Source: WHSW01 sp963846165 (GTDB lineage: Bacteria > Actinomycetota > Thermoleophilia > Solirubrobacterales > 70-9). Taken from it: DNA of 64,000 nt. Both the position numbers and the translations under genes were made by a program. The notes under the pieces are model-generated. The model was given only the letters and a program-made list of their open reading frames with translations, did not search any database and was not told where the DNA came from. The stretch is from contig CAWJUU010000007.1 of the NCBI GenBank assembly GCA_963846165.1, positions 310,001 through 374,000 on the forward strand, read 5' to 3'. Of this stretch, positions 19,944 to 27,179 are shown one piece after another. Within the stretch, counting starts at the first letter, position 1; every line of letters begins with the position of its first letter.

Positions 19944-20728
19944 CCACCGACGCCGCCCCGGCGAGTGCCACCGAACGGCTTACCGACCGGCTGACCGCCG
20001 AGGCGGCGACGCTCGTCGCGCAGCGCGGGGTCAACGACGCCGGCTATCTCGACCTGCTCGAGGGCGAGCTCGCGTCAACCGGGCCGACGCAGGACCTGAT
20101 GGTTACCCGCCTGGTGCCGGCGATCTACGAGCGCTACTGGCGACCCGCGCTTGGGCGCCTGTTCAAGGGTGTGACCGGACCCGGGATGGCCGAGGAGATC
20201 CGGATCGCCCGGCTGCTGCTCGGCCTCGGCGAGGGCGATCTCGTCCTCGACGTCGCCTGCGGGCCGGGCAACTTCTCGCGCGAGTTCGCGCGCGCTGTCG
20301 GTCCCGAGGGGCTGGTCGTCGGCATCGACGCCTCGCGAACGATGCTCGAGCGCGGCGCCGAGGAGCTGCGCCGCTCCGGGCCCGCGAACCTGGCGCTGGT
20401 CCGCGGCGACGCGACCACGCTTCCGTTCCGCGACGCGACCTTCGACGGCGGCTGCTGCTTCGCCGCCCTGCACCTGTTCGACGATCCGTTCGCGGCGCTC
20501 GATGAGATCTGCCGGGTGCTGAAGCCCGGCGGGCGGATCGCGCTGATGACCTCGGTCCGCCGCGAGATCACGTTGCGCCCACTGAAGCCGATCATCGAAC
20601 GGACGAGCGGGATGCGGATCTTCGAGGGGGACGAGATCGTCGCCGCGCTCGAGCAGCGCGGCTTCACCGGCATCCACCGGCGGCTCTCGGGCATGGTCCA
20701 GTTCGTCGGCGGGCGGCTGGCCGCCTAA
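19940..20728 (+). CDS. class I SAM-dependent methyltransferase
   Basis: 262 residues from the GTG at 19940. The Rossmann methyltransferase core is clear: motif I VLDVACGPGNFSREFA, then the acidic end of strand 2 (VGIDASRTML), then GDATTLPFRDATFD. A late LKPGGRIALMTSV strand follows, as in the UbiE/Coq5-like group. The N-terminal 60 residues may form a substrate lid. The substrate is unknown. It is the last gene of a three-gene coupled operon. Confidence 0.88.
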   Translation: MTTDAAPASATERLTDRLTAEAATLVAQRGVNDAGYLDLLEGELASTGPTQDLMVTRLVPAIYERYWRPALGRLFKGVTGPGMAEEIRIARLLLGLGEGDLVLDVACGPGNFSREFARAVGPEGLVVGIDASRTMLERGAEELRRSGPANLALVRGDATTLPFRDATFDGGCCFAALHLFDDPFAALDEICRVLKPGGRIALMTSVRREITLRPLKPIIERTSGMRIFEGDEIVAALEQRGFTGIHRRLSGMVQFVGGRLAA

Positions 20729-20786
20729 GACGACCCCGCAACCGCCGCCCTGCAAGGGTGCCGGCAGCGGCATAGGCTGACGCGCC

Positions 20787-21554
20787 GTGGAGAACCTCGG
20801 CGCCTCGCTCGGGTGGGGGCTCGTGATCGGCGGCAGCCTGCTTGCCGGCGGCGCAATAGCCGCCGCTGTGCGACTGCCGACCAAGGTGGCGGCGACGATC
20901 ACCGCCTTCGGAGGCGGAATCCTGTTCGCGGCGGTCGCGCTCGAGCTCGTCCCCGACGCCGATGCCGAGGCGGGCCGGGCGCTCACGGCGGCGGGTCTGC
21001 TCGCGGGCACCCTGATCTATGTCGGCGCGAACGCATGGCTGAACCGCGACCAGGGGAGGATGGAGGTGCGGCGCTCCATAGCCGAGGCGGCCGCCGGCCG
21101 TCCGATTGAGGTGCCGGGCGACCGCTCCGAGGTCGCGCGCGGCGAGTCGATCGCCGCCGGCATGTTCGTCGACGGAGTGCCGGAATCGATCGCGCTGGGC
21201 CTGACGATCGCGGAGGGGGAGCTCGGTGTGGCGCTGCTGGCGGGAATCGTGGTCGGCAACGTGACCGAGGCGTACGGCGCCGCGCAGCCGATCATCGTCG
21301 GCGGTCGCTCGCGCCGATTCACCCTCGGCCTGTTCGGCCTGATCGGGCTCGCGCTCACCGTCGCCACCGTGCTCGGTGCGACCGCCCTCGCCGACGCGCC
21401 CGCCGAGCTGATCGGCGCCACTCAGGCCGTAGCCGCCGGGGCGGTGCTTGCCGTGGTCTCGATCTCGGTCATCCCGCACGCCTTCCGCGAGGTCAACAGC
21501 CTGGTCGGGACGGCGACCGTCGCCGGCTTCATCGCCGGCTACCTGCTGAGCTGA
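20787..21554 (+). CDS. ZIP family metal transporter
   Basis: 255 residues from a GTG, with about seven hydrophobic segments. The family motif appears as GMFVDGVPESIALG in the middle. ZIP proteins normally have H-N-x-P-E-G there, and here the His is replaced by Asp, so metal choice could differ. A His is kept only near the C-terminus (VIPHAFREV). It is likely an inner-membrane permease for Zn(II) or another divalent metal. Confidence 0.8.
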   Translation: MENLGASLGWGLVIGGSLLAGGAIAAAVRLPTKVAATITAFGGGILFAAVALELVPDADAEAGRALTAAGLLAGTLIYVGANAWLNRDQGRMEVRRSIAEAAAGRPIEVPGDRSEVARGESIAAGMFVDGVPESIALGLTIAEGELGVALLAGIVVGNVTEAYGAAQPIIVGGRSRRFTLGLFGLIGLALTVATVLGATALADAPAELIGATQAVAAGAVLAVVSISVIPHAFREVNSLVGTATVAGFIAGYLLS

Positions 21555-21588
21555 CGCTCCCAGGCGCGGCCTCGGTGGGTCTTCTTGC

Positions 21589-21795
21589 CTACGCGCGAAG
21601 CAGGCGCAGGGCAAGCACCGGGAAGACCAGCACCGAGAGCAGCCCGGCGGCGATGAACCCGGCGGAGGTCGCGGCGTCGATCAATCCGAGGTCGACGCCG
21701 ATCGCGGTCGCGGCGACGATGAACGGCAGCGAAGTCGCCTGAAGCAGCCCGGCGGCGAGCACCCGGTTGCGGTCGAGCTGTCCGCGGTACGAGTT
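21589..21795 (-). pseudogene. C-terminal remnant of a cation:proton antiporter
   Basis: The minus strand encodes 68 residues ending in TAG (starting RGQLDRNRVLAAGLLQ, then SLPFIVAATAIGVDLG and a final LLSVLVFPVLALRLLR). These match the last two helices of CPA-type Na+/H+ antiporters. There is no start codon and no upstream homologous sequence: the DUF6510 gene occupies it. It is best read as the residue of a deletion. Confidence 0.6.
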
Positions 21796-21817
21796 CGTCC
21801 GGCGGCGGGCGGCCTCG

Positions 21818-22090
21818 TTACGAACCGGGCACGAGCTCGATCAGCTGGGTCCCGCTCAGGTCGACCAGCAAGCGGTCGCGGATGCGGACGATGCAGATCA
21901 GGATCGCCTCGCAATCGGGACAGCGCAGGACGACGCCGGGCGCCTGGGCGTAGACATGTGTCGCGCCGAGCGCGTTCGTGGTTCCGCAGCCGTCACAGGT
22001 CTCGAGCGCGGTGGTCATCTCGACGGCGAACACCTCGCTCAGCAGGCCGGCGGCGGCGTTGCCGTCGAGGCGAAGATCGGTGTCCTTCAT
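21818..22090 (-). CDS. DUF6510-like zinc-ribbon protein
   Basis: 90 residues. Two Cys pairs (CDGCGTT and LRCPDCEA, about 25 residues apart) form a rubredoxin-like zinc knuckle. The rest is hydrophobic strands (AILICIVRIRDRLLVDLSG). The layout fits the DUF6510 family often found beside molybdenum-dependent reductases. The ATG at 22090 overlaps the TGA of the flavin reductase (ATGA), so it is the third gene of a coupled redox operon. Confidence 0.8.
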   Translation of the reverse strand: MKDTDLRLDGNAAAGLLSEVFAVEMTTALETCDGCGTTNALGATHVYAQAPGVVLRCPDCEAILICIVRIRDRLLVDLSGTQLIELVPGS

Positions 22091-22851
22091 CGCTCACTCC
22101 CTCCCGTCGGTCCGAAGCGTTCGGTCTTCACCAGCGCCGGCTCGTGCCCGAGCTCGACGAGGGCGGTCGCCGCCGTCTCGACGAACGCCGTCGGCCCACA
22201 GATGAACACGCGCGGCATCTCGCTCGGCTTCCAGGCCAGCCGCGAGAGTAGCTCGCGGTCGATGCGTCCGCGCAGGCCCGTCCAATCCGGCGGAGCCTCC
22301 CGGGTCAGCGTCGTGGTGACCTCGACGCCCCCGCCTGCGGCTGCGAGCCGATCGAGCTCGTCCGCGTAGAGCACGTCGCCCGCCGTCCTTGCCGAGAGCA
22401 GCAGTCGCACCGGCACCGTTGCCTCGCTCGCGGCGTGGTGCCGCAGCATCGCCATCAACGGCACCAGCCCCGACCCTCCGCCGACCAGGAACAGCGGACC
22501 GCCGTCGGCAGCGTCCCATACGAACCACCCGCCGATCGGGCCCCGCAGCTCGAGCACGTCGCCCGGCTCCATCACGTCGACGAGGTACGGCGAGACCTCG
22601 CCGTCGTCGAGTCGCTCGACCGTCAGCGCCAGCCGCGGCTCTGAGGGCGCCGAGGCGATCGAGTAGCTGCGTTGTGCGTGGTAGCCGTCGTCCGCGGTCA
22701 ACCGCACGTCGACGTGCTGGCCCGCGCGGTGGGGCGGCCACCCGGGCAGATCGAACAGCAAGGTTGCCGCGGTCGCCGTTTCGGACACCTTCTCGACCAG
22801 CTCCGCGACCCGCCACCCGAGCCGTGGGGCGACAGCGGTCGTCTCAGTCAC
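22087..22851 (-). CDS. ferredoxin-NAD(P)H reductase-like FAD oxidoreductase
   Basis: 254 residues from the GTG at 22851. The FAD-binding RSYSIAS motif, the NAD(P) loop GGGSGLVPLMAM and the late CGPTAFVETAA motif are in correct order. No [2Fe-2S] domain is fused, so it takes electrons to or from a separate carrier. It overlaps the molybdoenzyme gene by 8 bases and the DUF6510 gene by 4. This suggests it feeds the molybdoenzyme. Confidence 0.88.
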   Translation of the reverse strand: MTETTAVAPRLGWRVAELVEKVSETATAATLLFDLPGWPPHRAGQHVDVRLTADDGYHAQRSYSIASAPSEPRLALTVERLDDGEVSPYLVDVMEPGDVLELRGPIGGWFVWDAADGGPLFLVGGGSGLVPLMAMLRHHAASEATVPVRLLLSARTAGDVLYADELDRLAAAGGGVEVTTTLTREAPPDWTGLRGRIDRELLSRLAWKPSEMPRVFICGPTAFVETAATALVELGHEPALVKTERFGPTGGSER

Positions 22852-23449
22852 CGCGGTAGCGCTGCTCGAGCAGCGGGTCGCCGCGGTTGTGGTAGCCGTG
22901 GCTCTCCCAGAAGCCGGGCTCGTCCTCTTCGGCGAGGCGCAGCCCGCGCACCCACTTCGCGCTCTTCCACAGGTACAGGTGCGGCACCAATAGGCGGGCG
23001 GGGCCGCCGTGCTCGGGCTCGAGCGGCTCGCCGTCATAGCCGAACGCGATCCACGCCTTGCCACCGAGGATGTCCTCGAGCGCCAGGTTGGTGTCGTAGC
23101 CACCGTCGCAGAAAGCGATCGCGTACTCGGCCGCCGTCTCAACGCCATCGAGCAGCGTGTCGAGCGAGACCCCCTCCCAGACGGTCCCCAGCTTCGACCA
23201 CGAGGTCACGCAGTGGATGTCGACGGTGACGCTCTCCGAGGGCAGGGCGCGGAACTCGTCCCAACTCCAGCGAAGCGGGTCGTCGACGGCACCGACGATT
23301 TCGAAGCTCCACTCGTCGAGTGGGGTGCGGGGGGTCGGGCCGACGGTCAGCACCGGGAAGTCGTCGACCAGGTGCTGACCCGGCGGCAGGCGCTCGCCTT
23401 GCTGGTCGGCGGAATCTCGGCGGCGGAAGCCACGACTGACGGGAGCCAT
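22844..23449 (-). CDS. sulfite oxidase-like molybdopterin-dependent oxidoreductase
   Basis: 201 residues of the SUOX/MsrP (YedY) molybdopterin fold. The Mo-ligating Cys is in VTVDIHCVTSWSK. Following motifs (GYDTNLALEDI and GGPARLLVPHLY) match the substrate pocket and cofactor loops. There is no Tat signal, so unlike MsrP it is likely cytoplasmic. It starts a three-gene operon with a flavin reductase and DUF6510. The substrate is not known. Confidence 0.9.
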   Translation of the reverse strand: MAPVSRGFRRRDSADQQGERLPPGQHLVDDFPVLTVGPTPRTPLDEWSFEIVGAVDDPLRWSWDEFRALPSESVTVDIHCVTSWSKLGTVWEGVSLDTLLDGVETAAEYAIAFCDGGYDTNLALEDILGGKAWIAFGYDGEPLEPEHGGPARLLVPHLYLWKSAKWVRGLRLAEEDEPGFWESHGYHNRGDPLLEQRYRGD

Positions 23450-23518
23450 CGGGACCAGACTAAAGGCCGCCGGCCGCGGCCGTTGGGCGCAGCGGGGAAC
23501 CTAGACTGAGGGAGCAGC

Positions 23519-24193
23519 ATGCCGACTTCGATCACGCGCGACCAGCTCCGCTCCGTACTCGCTGATGCCTCCGTCACTGTCGTCGACGCCCTTCCGCCCG
23601 GGGCATATGGCGCACGCCATCTCCCGGACGCCATCAACCTCGTCGAGGAGGACGGCGACGCACGTCTAGGCGAGGTCCTCCCCGACAGAGCCGCAACCAT
23701 CGTCACCTACTCGACCGACGCCGATTGCACCCGCGGCCAGGCACTCGCCGAGCGACTCGAGGCGCTCGGTTACACGGACGTGCGGGCGTACGGCGAGGGA
23801 ATCGAGGACTGGGTCGGAGCCGGGCTCCCGGTCGATCGCCCCAGAGCGGTCACGCTCGAGCTCGCCGAGCTGGCAATGGGCCCGACGGCGGCGCTCTTCG
23901 AGGGCCACCGCCGCGCCGGGGTCGACGTCTCGATCTTCGTCACCCGCACACCGCCGGCGCGCGCGGTCGAGCTCCACGTGCACCCATACGCCGAGACGTT
24001 TCTGCTGCTCGAAGGGCGGGGGCGCTGGACGCTCGGCGACGAGGTCGTCGAGCTCGAGCCCGAGCAGATGCAGGTCGTGCCGCCCGACACGCCTCACGGC
24101 TTCCGTAACATCGGTGACGTGCCGCTGCTCGTCGTCTCCGCACACGAGCGCGGCACCCTGCGCCAGACCTGGCTCGGCGAGGAGCCCGCCTGA
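23519..24193 (+). CDS. rhodanese-cupin fusion protein
   Basis: 224 residues. Residues 1-105 form a rhodanese domain (VTVVDALPPGAYGARHLPDAINL... GIEDWVGAGLPV). Residues 115-215 form a cupin (ELHVHPYAETFLLLEGRGRW and VPPDTPHGFRN with metal His/Glu/His). The usual rhodanese active-site Cys after the Tyr of the YC loop is Ser (TYSTDADC), with a Cys six residues later, so sulfur transfer may be lost or moved. The fusion may sense a sulfur or metal ligand. It stands alone and is divergent from the molybdoenzyme operon. Confidence 0.8.
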   Translation: MPTSITRDQLRSVLADASVTVVDALPPGAYGARHLPDAINLVEEDGDARLGEVLPDRAATIVTYSTDADCTRGQALAERLEALGYTDVRAYGEGIEDWVGAGLPVDRPRAVTLELAELAMGPTAALFEGHRRAGVDVSIFVTRTPPARAVELHVHPYAETFLLLEGRGRWTLGDEVVELEPEQMQVVPPDTPHGFRNIGDVPLLVVSAHERGTLRQTWLGEEPA

Positions 24194-24227
24194 TCGGTAG
24201 GTCGCGCAGGCCCCGGTGACCGCACCC

Positions 24228-25265
24228 CTACCCGCGGGGTGCGAATGCCTCGACGATCCGGCGCTGATACTCCGCGATCTGCTCGGGCGCGATGAAGTAG
24301 GTCGGCGGGCCGAGCCAGATCCCGTCGCCGCGCTCGGCGACCGCCTCGACGCGCTCGCGGACCTTGTCGAGCGGTCCGGCCGCGCAGTAGGTGTCGACCA
24401 TCTGATCCGGGATGTGGTCGGCCATGGTCGCGAAGTCGCCGCCGCGAAAGGCGTCGCCGACAGCCGCGGCGGCGGCGCCGTAGCCGTGCATCTCCCACAG
24501 CGGCGCGTAGGTGCGCACGGTGGCGTAGAAGGCGATTGTCTTGCGCGCCGCGTCGATCGCCGCAGCTTCGTCGTCGTCGATCGCGCAGCAGACCGCGGGC
24601 AGGAAATCGAAGTCCTTGCGCTCGCGTCCCGAGCGGCCGAGGCCGAGCTCGAAGTTGGCGACCAGGACCTCGTCGAGCCATTGCAGCGAGCACATCGGGT
24701 GGCCGATCATGCCGTCGGCAACGTCGCCCGCGACCCTGGCCATGCCCTCCTGCACGGCTGCTGTGTAGATCGGGATCGAGTCGCGGACCTTGGGATGCGG
24801 TCGCAGCCAGCCCTTGATCTCGATCTCGTGGTACGCGCCCTGGTAGCGGATCGGCTCGGCGCCGCCCGCCTTCTCGATGATAAGCCGCACGACCTCGACC
24901 GTCTCGCGCAGGTGAGGGGCCGGGCGGCCGTACTCGGCCCCGTGCCAGGTCTCGTTCAGGCGCTTGACGCCGGCCCCGAGCCCGAGCCGAAAGCGCCCGC
25001 CCGAAACCTCGTCGACGTCGAGCGCCGAGAGCGCGACGATCATCGGGCTGCGGGTGAATGCCCAGGCGATCCCGGTGCCGACGCCGACGGTCTCGGTCTG
25101 CGAGGCGAGCCAGGTCGCCTGGGTGATCGAGCTGCGAAACAGCTCGACCGCCCAGACGCAGTCGATCCCGGCCGCCTCGGCGGCGCGTGCCTGCTCGGCG
25201 AGCTCGCCGACCGAGTCCCCGAGCCCGGCGATCTGGATGCGATCGAGCGCGGCGGGACGGCTCAT
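24228..25265 (-). CDS. LLM class F420-dependent oxidoreductase
   Basis: 345 residues of the luciferase-like TIM-barrel family. The start (MSRPAALDRIQIAGLGDSVG) and mid-motifs (VGVGTGIAWAFTRSPM, RFRLGLGAG) are typical of actinobacterial F420-dependent enzymes, though FMN use is not excluded. Cofactor F420 genes are not in this window. The substrate is unknown. Confidence 0.85.
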   Translation of the reverse strand: MSRPAALDRIQIAGLGDSVGELAEQARAAEAAGIDCVWAVELFRSSITQATWLASQTETVGVGTGIAWAFTRSPMIVALSALDVDEVSGGRFRLGLGAGVKRLNETWHGAEYGRPAPHLRETVEVVRLIIEKAGGAEPIRYQGAYHEIEIKGWLRPHPKVRDSIPIYTAAVQEGMARVAGDVADGMIGHPMCSLQWLDEVLVANFELGLGRSGRERKDFDFLPAVCCAIDDDEAAAIDAARKTIAFYATVRTYAPLWEMHGYGAAAAAVGDAFRGGDFATMADHIPDQMVDTYCAAGPLDKVRERVEAVAERGDGIWLGPPTYFIAPEQIAEYQRRIVEAFAPRG

Positions 25266-25370
25266 CGGCGGATCAGCATGCGCGAACCGCGCCCGCCCTC
25301 ACTCGCCGCATTTCTCGTCCCTTTCCCCAAGTGGTGGCCTGAGATCGCGCACCCTAATCGAGCGCTCGGA

Positions 25371-25868
25371 TCACCGCACCCCGCACTGCTGCGAGCCATA
25401 GCGCCGGGCGAGCCGGCCCGCGTCGCGCAGCCCCCGCGGTGGCCCGTCGAGGAGCGCCACCGGATCGCGCTCGATCTCGGCGATCCCGCGCTCGGTCGCG
25501 GCGAGGATGCTCTCGACCTCCGCCCGATCGCCGGGCGGGGCGCCGATCGAACCGATCGCGCGGACCTCGGCCTCGAGCGCAGGCACGACGATCCGCAGCG
25601 CCAGGCGGCGCACCTGCTCCGGCGGAGGCTCGGCGTCGACGGCCAGCAGGTCATCGGCGGCGGCCTCGATCTGCGAGTCGCCCGAGAGGCAGATCCGGTC
25701 CGCCTCGCGCAGGAACTCGACCTTCTCGATCGGCTGCGCGACCCCCGGCGGGAACTCCGACCCCGACTCATCCTCCCCGCCGCACCCAACGGCGACAAGG
25801 AAAAGCACGCCCGCGCTAGCGACGAAGTCGCGGTAGCAACGCTTACGACCTGCCTCCCCGTAACGCAT
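25371..25868 (-). CDS. putative lipoprotein
   Basis: 165 residues. A signal peptide ends in a lipobox (LFLVAVGC), followed by an acidic Gly/Glu-rich spacer, so it should be lipid-anchored on the outer face of the membrane. The rest is helical and charged (EKVEFLREADRICLSG, VESILAATERGIAEIE). No family recognised. The ATG at 25868 is selected because it places the signal peptide at the N-terminus. Confidence 0.65.
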   Translation of the reverse strand: MRYGEAGRKRCYRDFVASAGVLFLVAVGCGGEDESGSEFPPGVAQPIEKVEFLREADRICLSGDSQIEAAADDLLAVDAEPPPEQVRRLALRIVVPALEAEVRAIGSIGAPPGDRAEVESILAATERGIAEIERDPVALLDGPPRGLRDAGRLARRYGSQQCGVR

Positions 25869-25927
25869 CGCAACCCGACGACCCCGGAGCCGAAGGCGAG
25901 GATGTCGTCGGAGGTGTTCTCGTCCCG

Positions 25928-27109
25928 TCAGACGCGCTCGATCAAGGTTCCCGTCCCGAGCCCGCCGCCGCAGCACATCGTCACCAGGCCGGTCTGCTTG
26001 TCGTCGCGCTCCATCTCGTGCAGGAGCGTGGTCAACAGCCGGGCGCCGGTCGAGCCCAGCGGGTGACCGATCGCGATCGCGCCGCCGTTGACGTTGACCC
26101 CGTCCATGTCGGGCTCGAGCTCGCGACGCCAGGCGGCGACCACGGAGGCGAAGGCCTCGTTGATCTCGATCAGGTCGATGTCCGAGATCTTCATCCCGTT
26201 GCGGTCGAGGATCTTCCGCGTCGCCGGGATCGGGCCGGTGAGCATGATCACGGGGTCGACGCCGACGGTGGTCTGGTCGACGATCCGCGCCCGCGGGCGC
26301 AGCCCGAGCGCGTCGGCCTTCTCGCGGCTCATCAGCAGCACCGCGGCGGCGCCGTCGGAGATCTGCGAGGAGTTGCCGGCGGTGATCGTGCCGTCCTCCT
26401 TGAACACCGTCTTCAGCTCGGCGAGCTTCTCGAGCGTGGTGTCCGAACGGATGCCCTGGTCGGTCGTGTAAGTGTCGCCGTTGACCTGCATCGGGATCAT
26501 CTCACGGTCGAAGCGGCCCTCCTCGGTCGCCTTGGCGGCGAGCATGTGCGAGCGCAGCCCGATCTCGTCGAGCTCCGAGCGCGGGATCTCCCACTTCTCG
26601 GCGATCATCTCGGCCGAGATCCCCTGCGGGACGAGGTTGTAGCGCTCCATCAGCTCGGGGGTGAAGGCCATCCCATACTCCTGCTGGACGGCGAGGCCGT
26701 CGGCGAAGGAGATGTGGCCCATGTGCTCGACTCCGCCGCCGATCGCGACGTCGTGCACGCCCGAGGCGATCAGGGCGGCGGCGAAGTTGACCGCCTGCTG
26801 GGCGGAGCCGCACTGCCGGTCGACGGTCGTCGCCGGGGTTTCGATCGGGAGCCCGGCCTCGAGCCAGGCGTTGCGGCCGATGTTGAAGGCCTGCTCGCCG
26901 AATTGCTGAACGCAGCCGGCGACGACGTCCTCGACCTCGGACGCATCGATCCCGGAGCGCTCGATCAGCTCGGTGTACGTCTTCGCGAGCAGGTTCGAGG
27001 GGTGGATGTCCTTGTAGTAGCCCTTCTCCTCGTGTCCACGGCCGACCGGGGTGCGCACGGCCTCGACGATCACCACCTCGCGTCCTGAGAACTTCCCGTT
27101 GGCGGCCAT
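25928..27109 (-). CDS. acetyl-CoA C-acyltransferase (thiolase)
   Basis: 393 residues. The catalytic Cys is in DRQCGSAQQA, and the His in GGAIAIGHPLGSTGAR and the final Cys loop MCCGGGLGTG complete the active site. The start at 27109 is set by a strong Shine-Dalgarno GGAGGAATTG directly before the ATG. It probably performs the last step of beta-oxidation. An operator palindrome at 27162-27179 lies about 55 bases upstream, inside the end of the MMPL gene, and shares its core with the acyl-CoA dehydrogenase operator. Confidence 0.93.
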   Translation of the reverse strand: MAANGKFSGREVVIVEAVRTPVGRGHEEKGYYKDIHPSNLLAKTYTELIERSGIDASEVEDVVAGCVQQFGEQAFNIGRNAWLEAGLPIETPATTVDRQCGSAQQAVNFAAALIASGVHDVAIGGGVEHMGHISFADGLAVQQEYGMAFTPELMERYNLVPQGISAEMIAEKWEIPRSELDEIGLRSHMLAAKATEEGRFDREMIPMQVNGDTYTTDQGIRSDTTLEKLAELKTVFKEDGTITAGNSSQISDGAAAVLLMSREKADALGLRPRARIVDQTTVGVDPVIMLTGPIPATRKILDRNGMKISDIDLIEINEAFASVVAAWRRELEPDMDGVNVNGGAIAIGHPLGSTGARLLTTLLHEMERDDKQTGLVTMCCGGGLGTGTLIERV

Positions 27110-27161
27110 CAATTCCTCCATAGTCAGTTTCGTTATGCGACTTACAGACTCTACCGGACCA

Positions 27162-27179
27162 GTTGACTCACCAGTCAAC
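27162..27179. promoter_or_regulatory. palindromic operator of the thiolase gene
   Basis: GTTGACT-CACC-AGTCAAC has perfect 7-base arms around a 4-base centre. The TTGACT-N4-AGTCAA core is identical in spacing to the site at 18279-18294. It covers the stop codon of the MMPL gene and lies upstream of the thiolase. A TetR-type repressor is the likely ligand. Confidence 0.7.

Noticed and set aside
21681..21914. 77-codon frame on the minus strand
   Set aside because: Arg/Pro-rich shadow. The antiporter remnant and DUF6510 in other frames explain the DNA.
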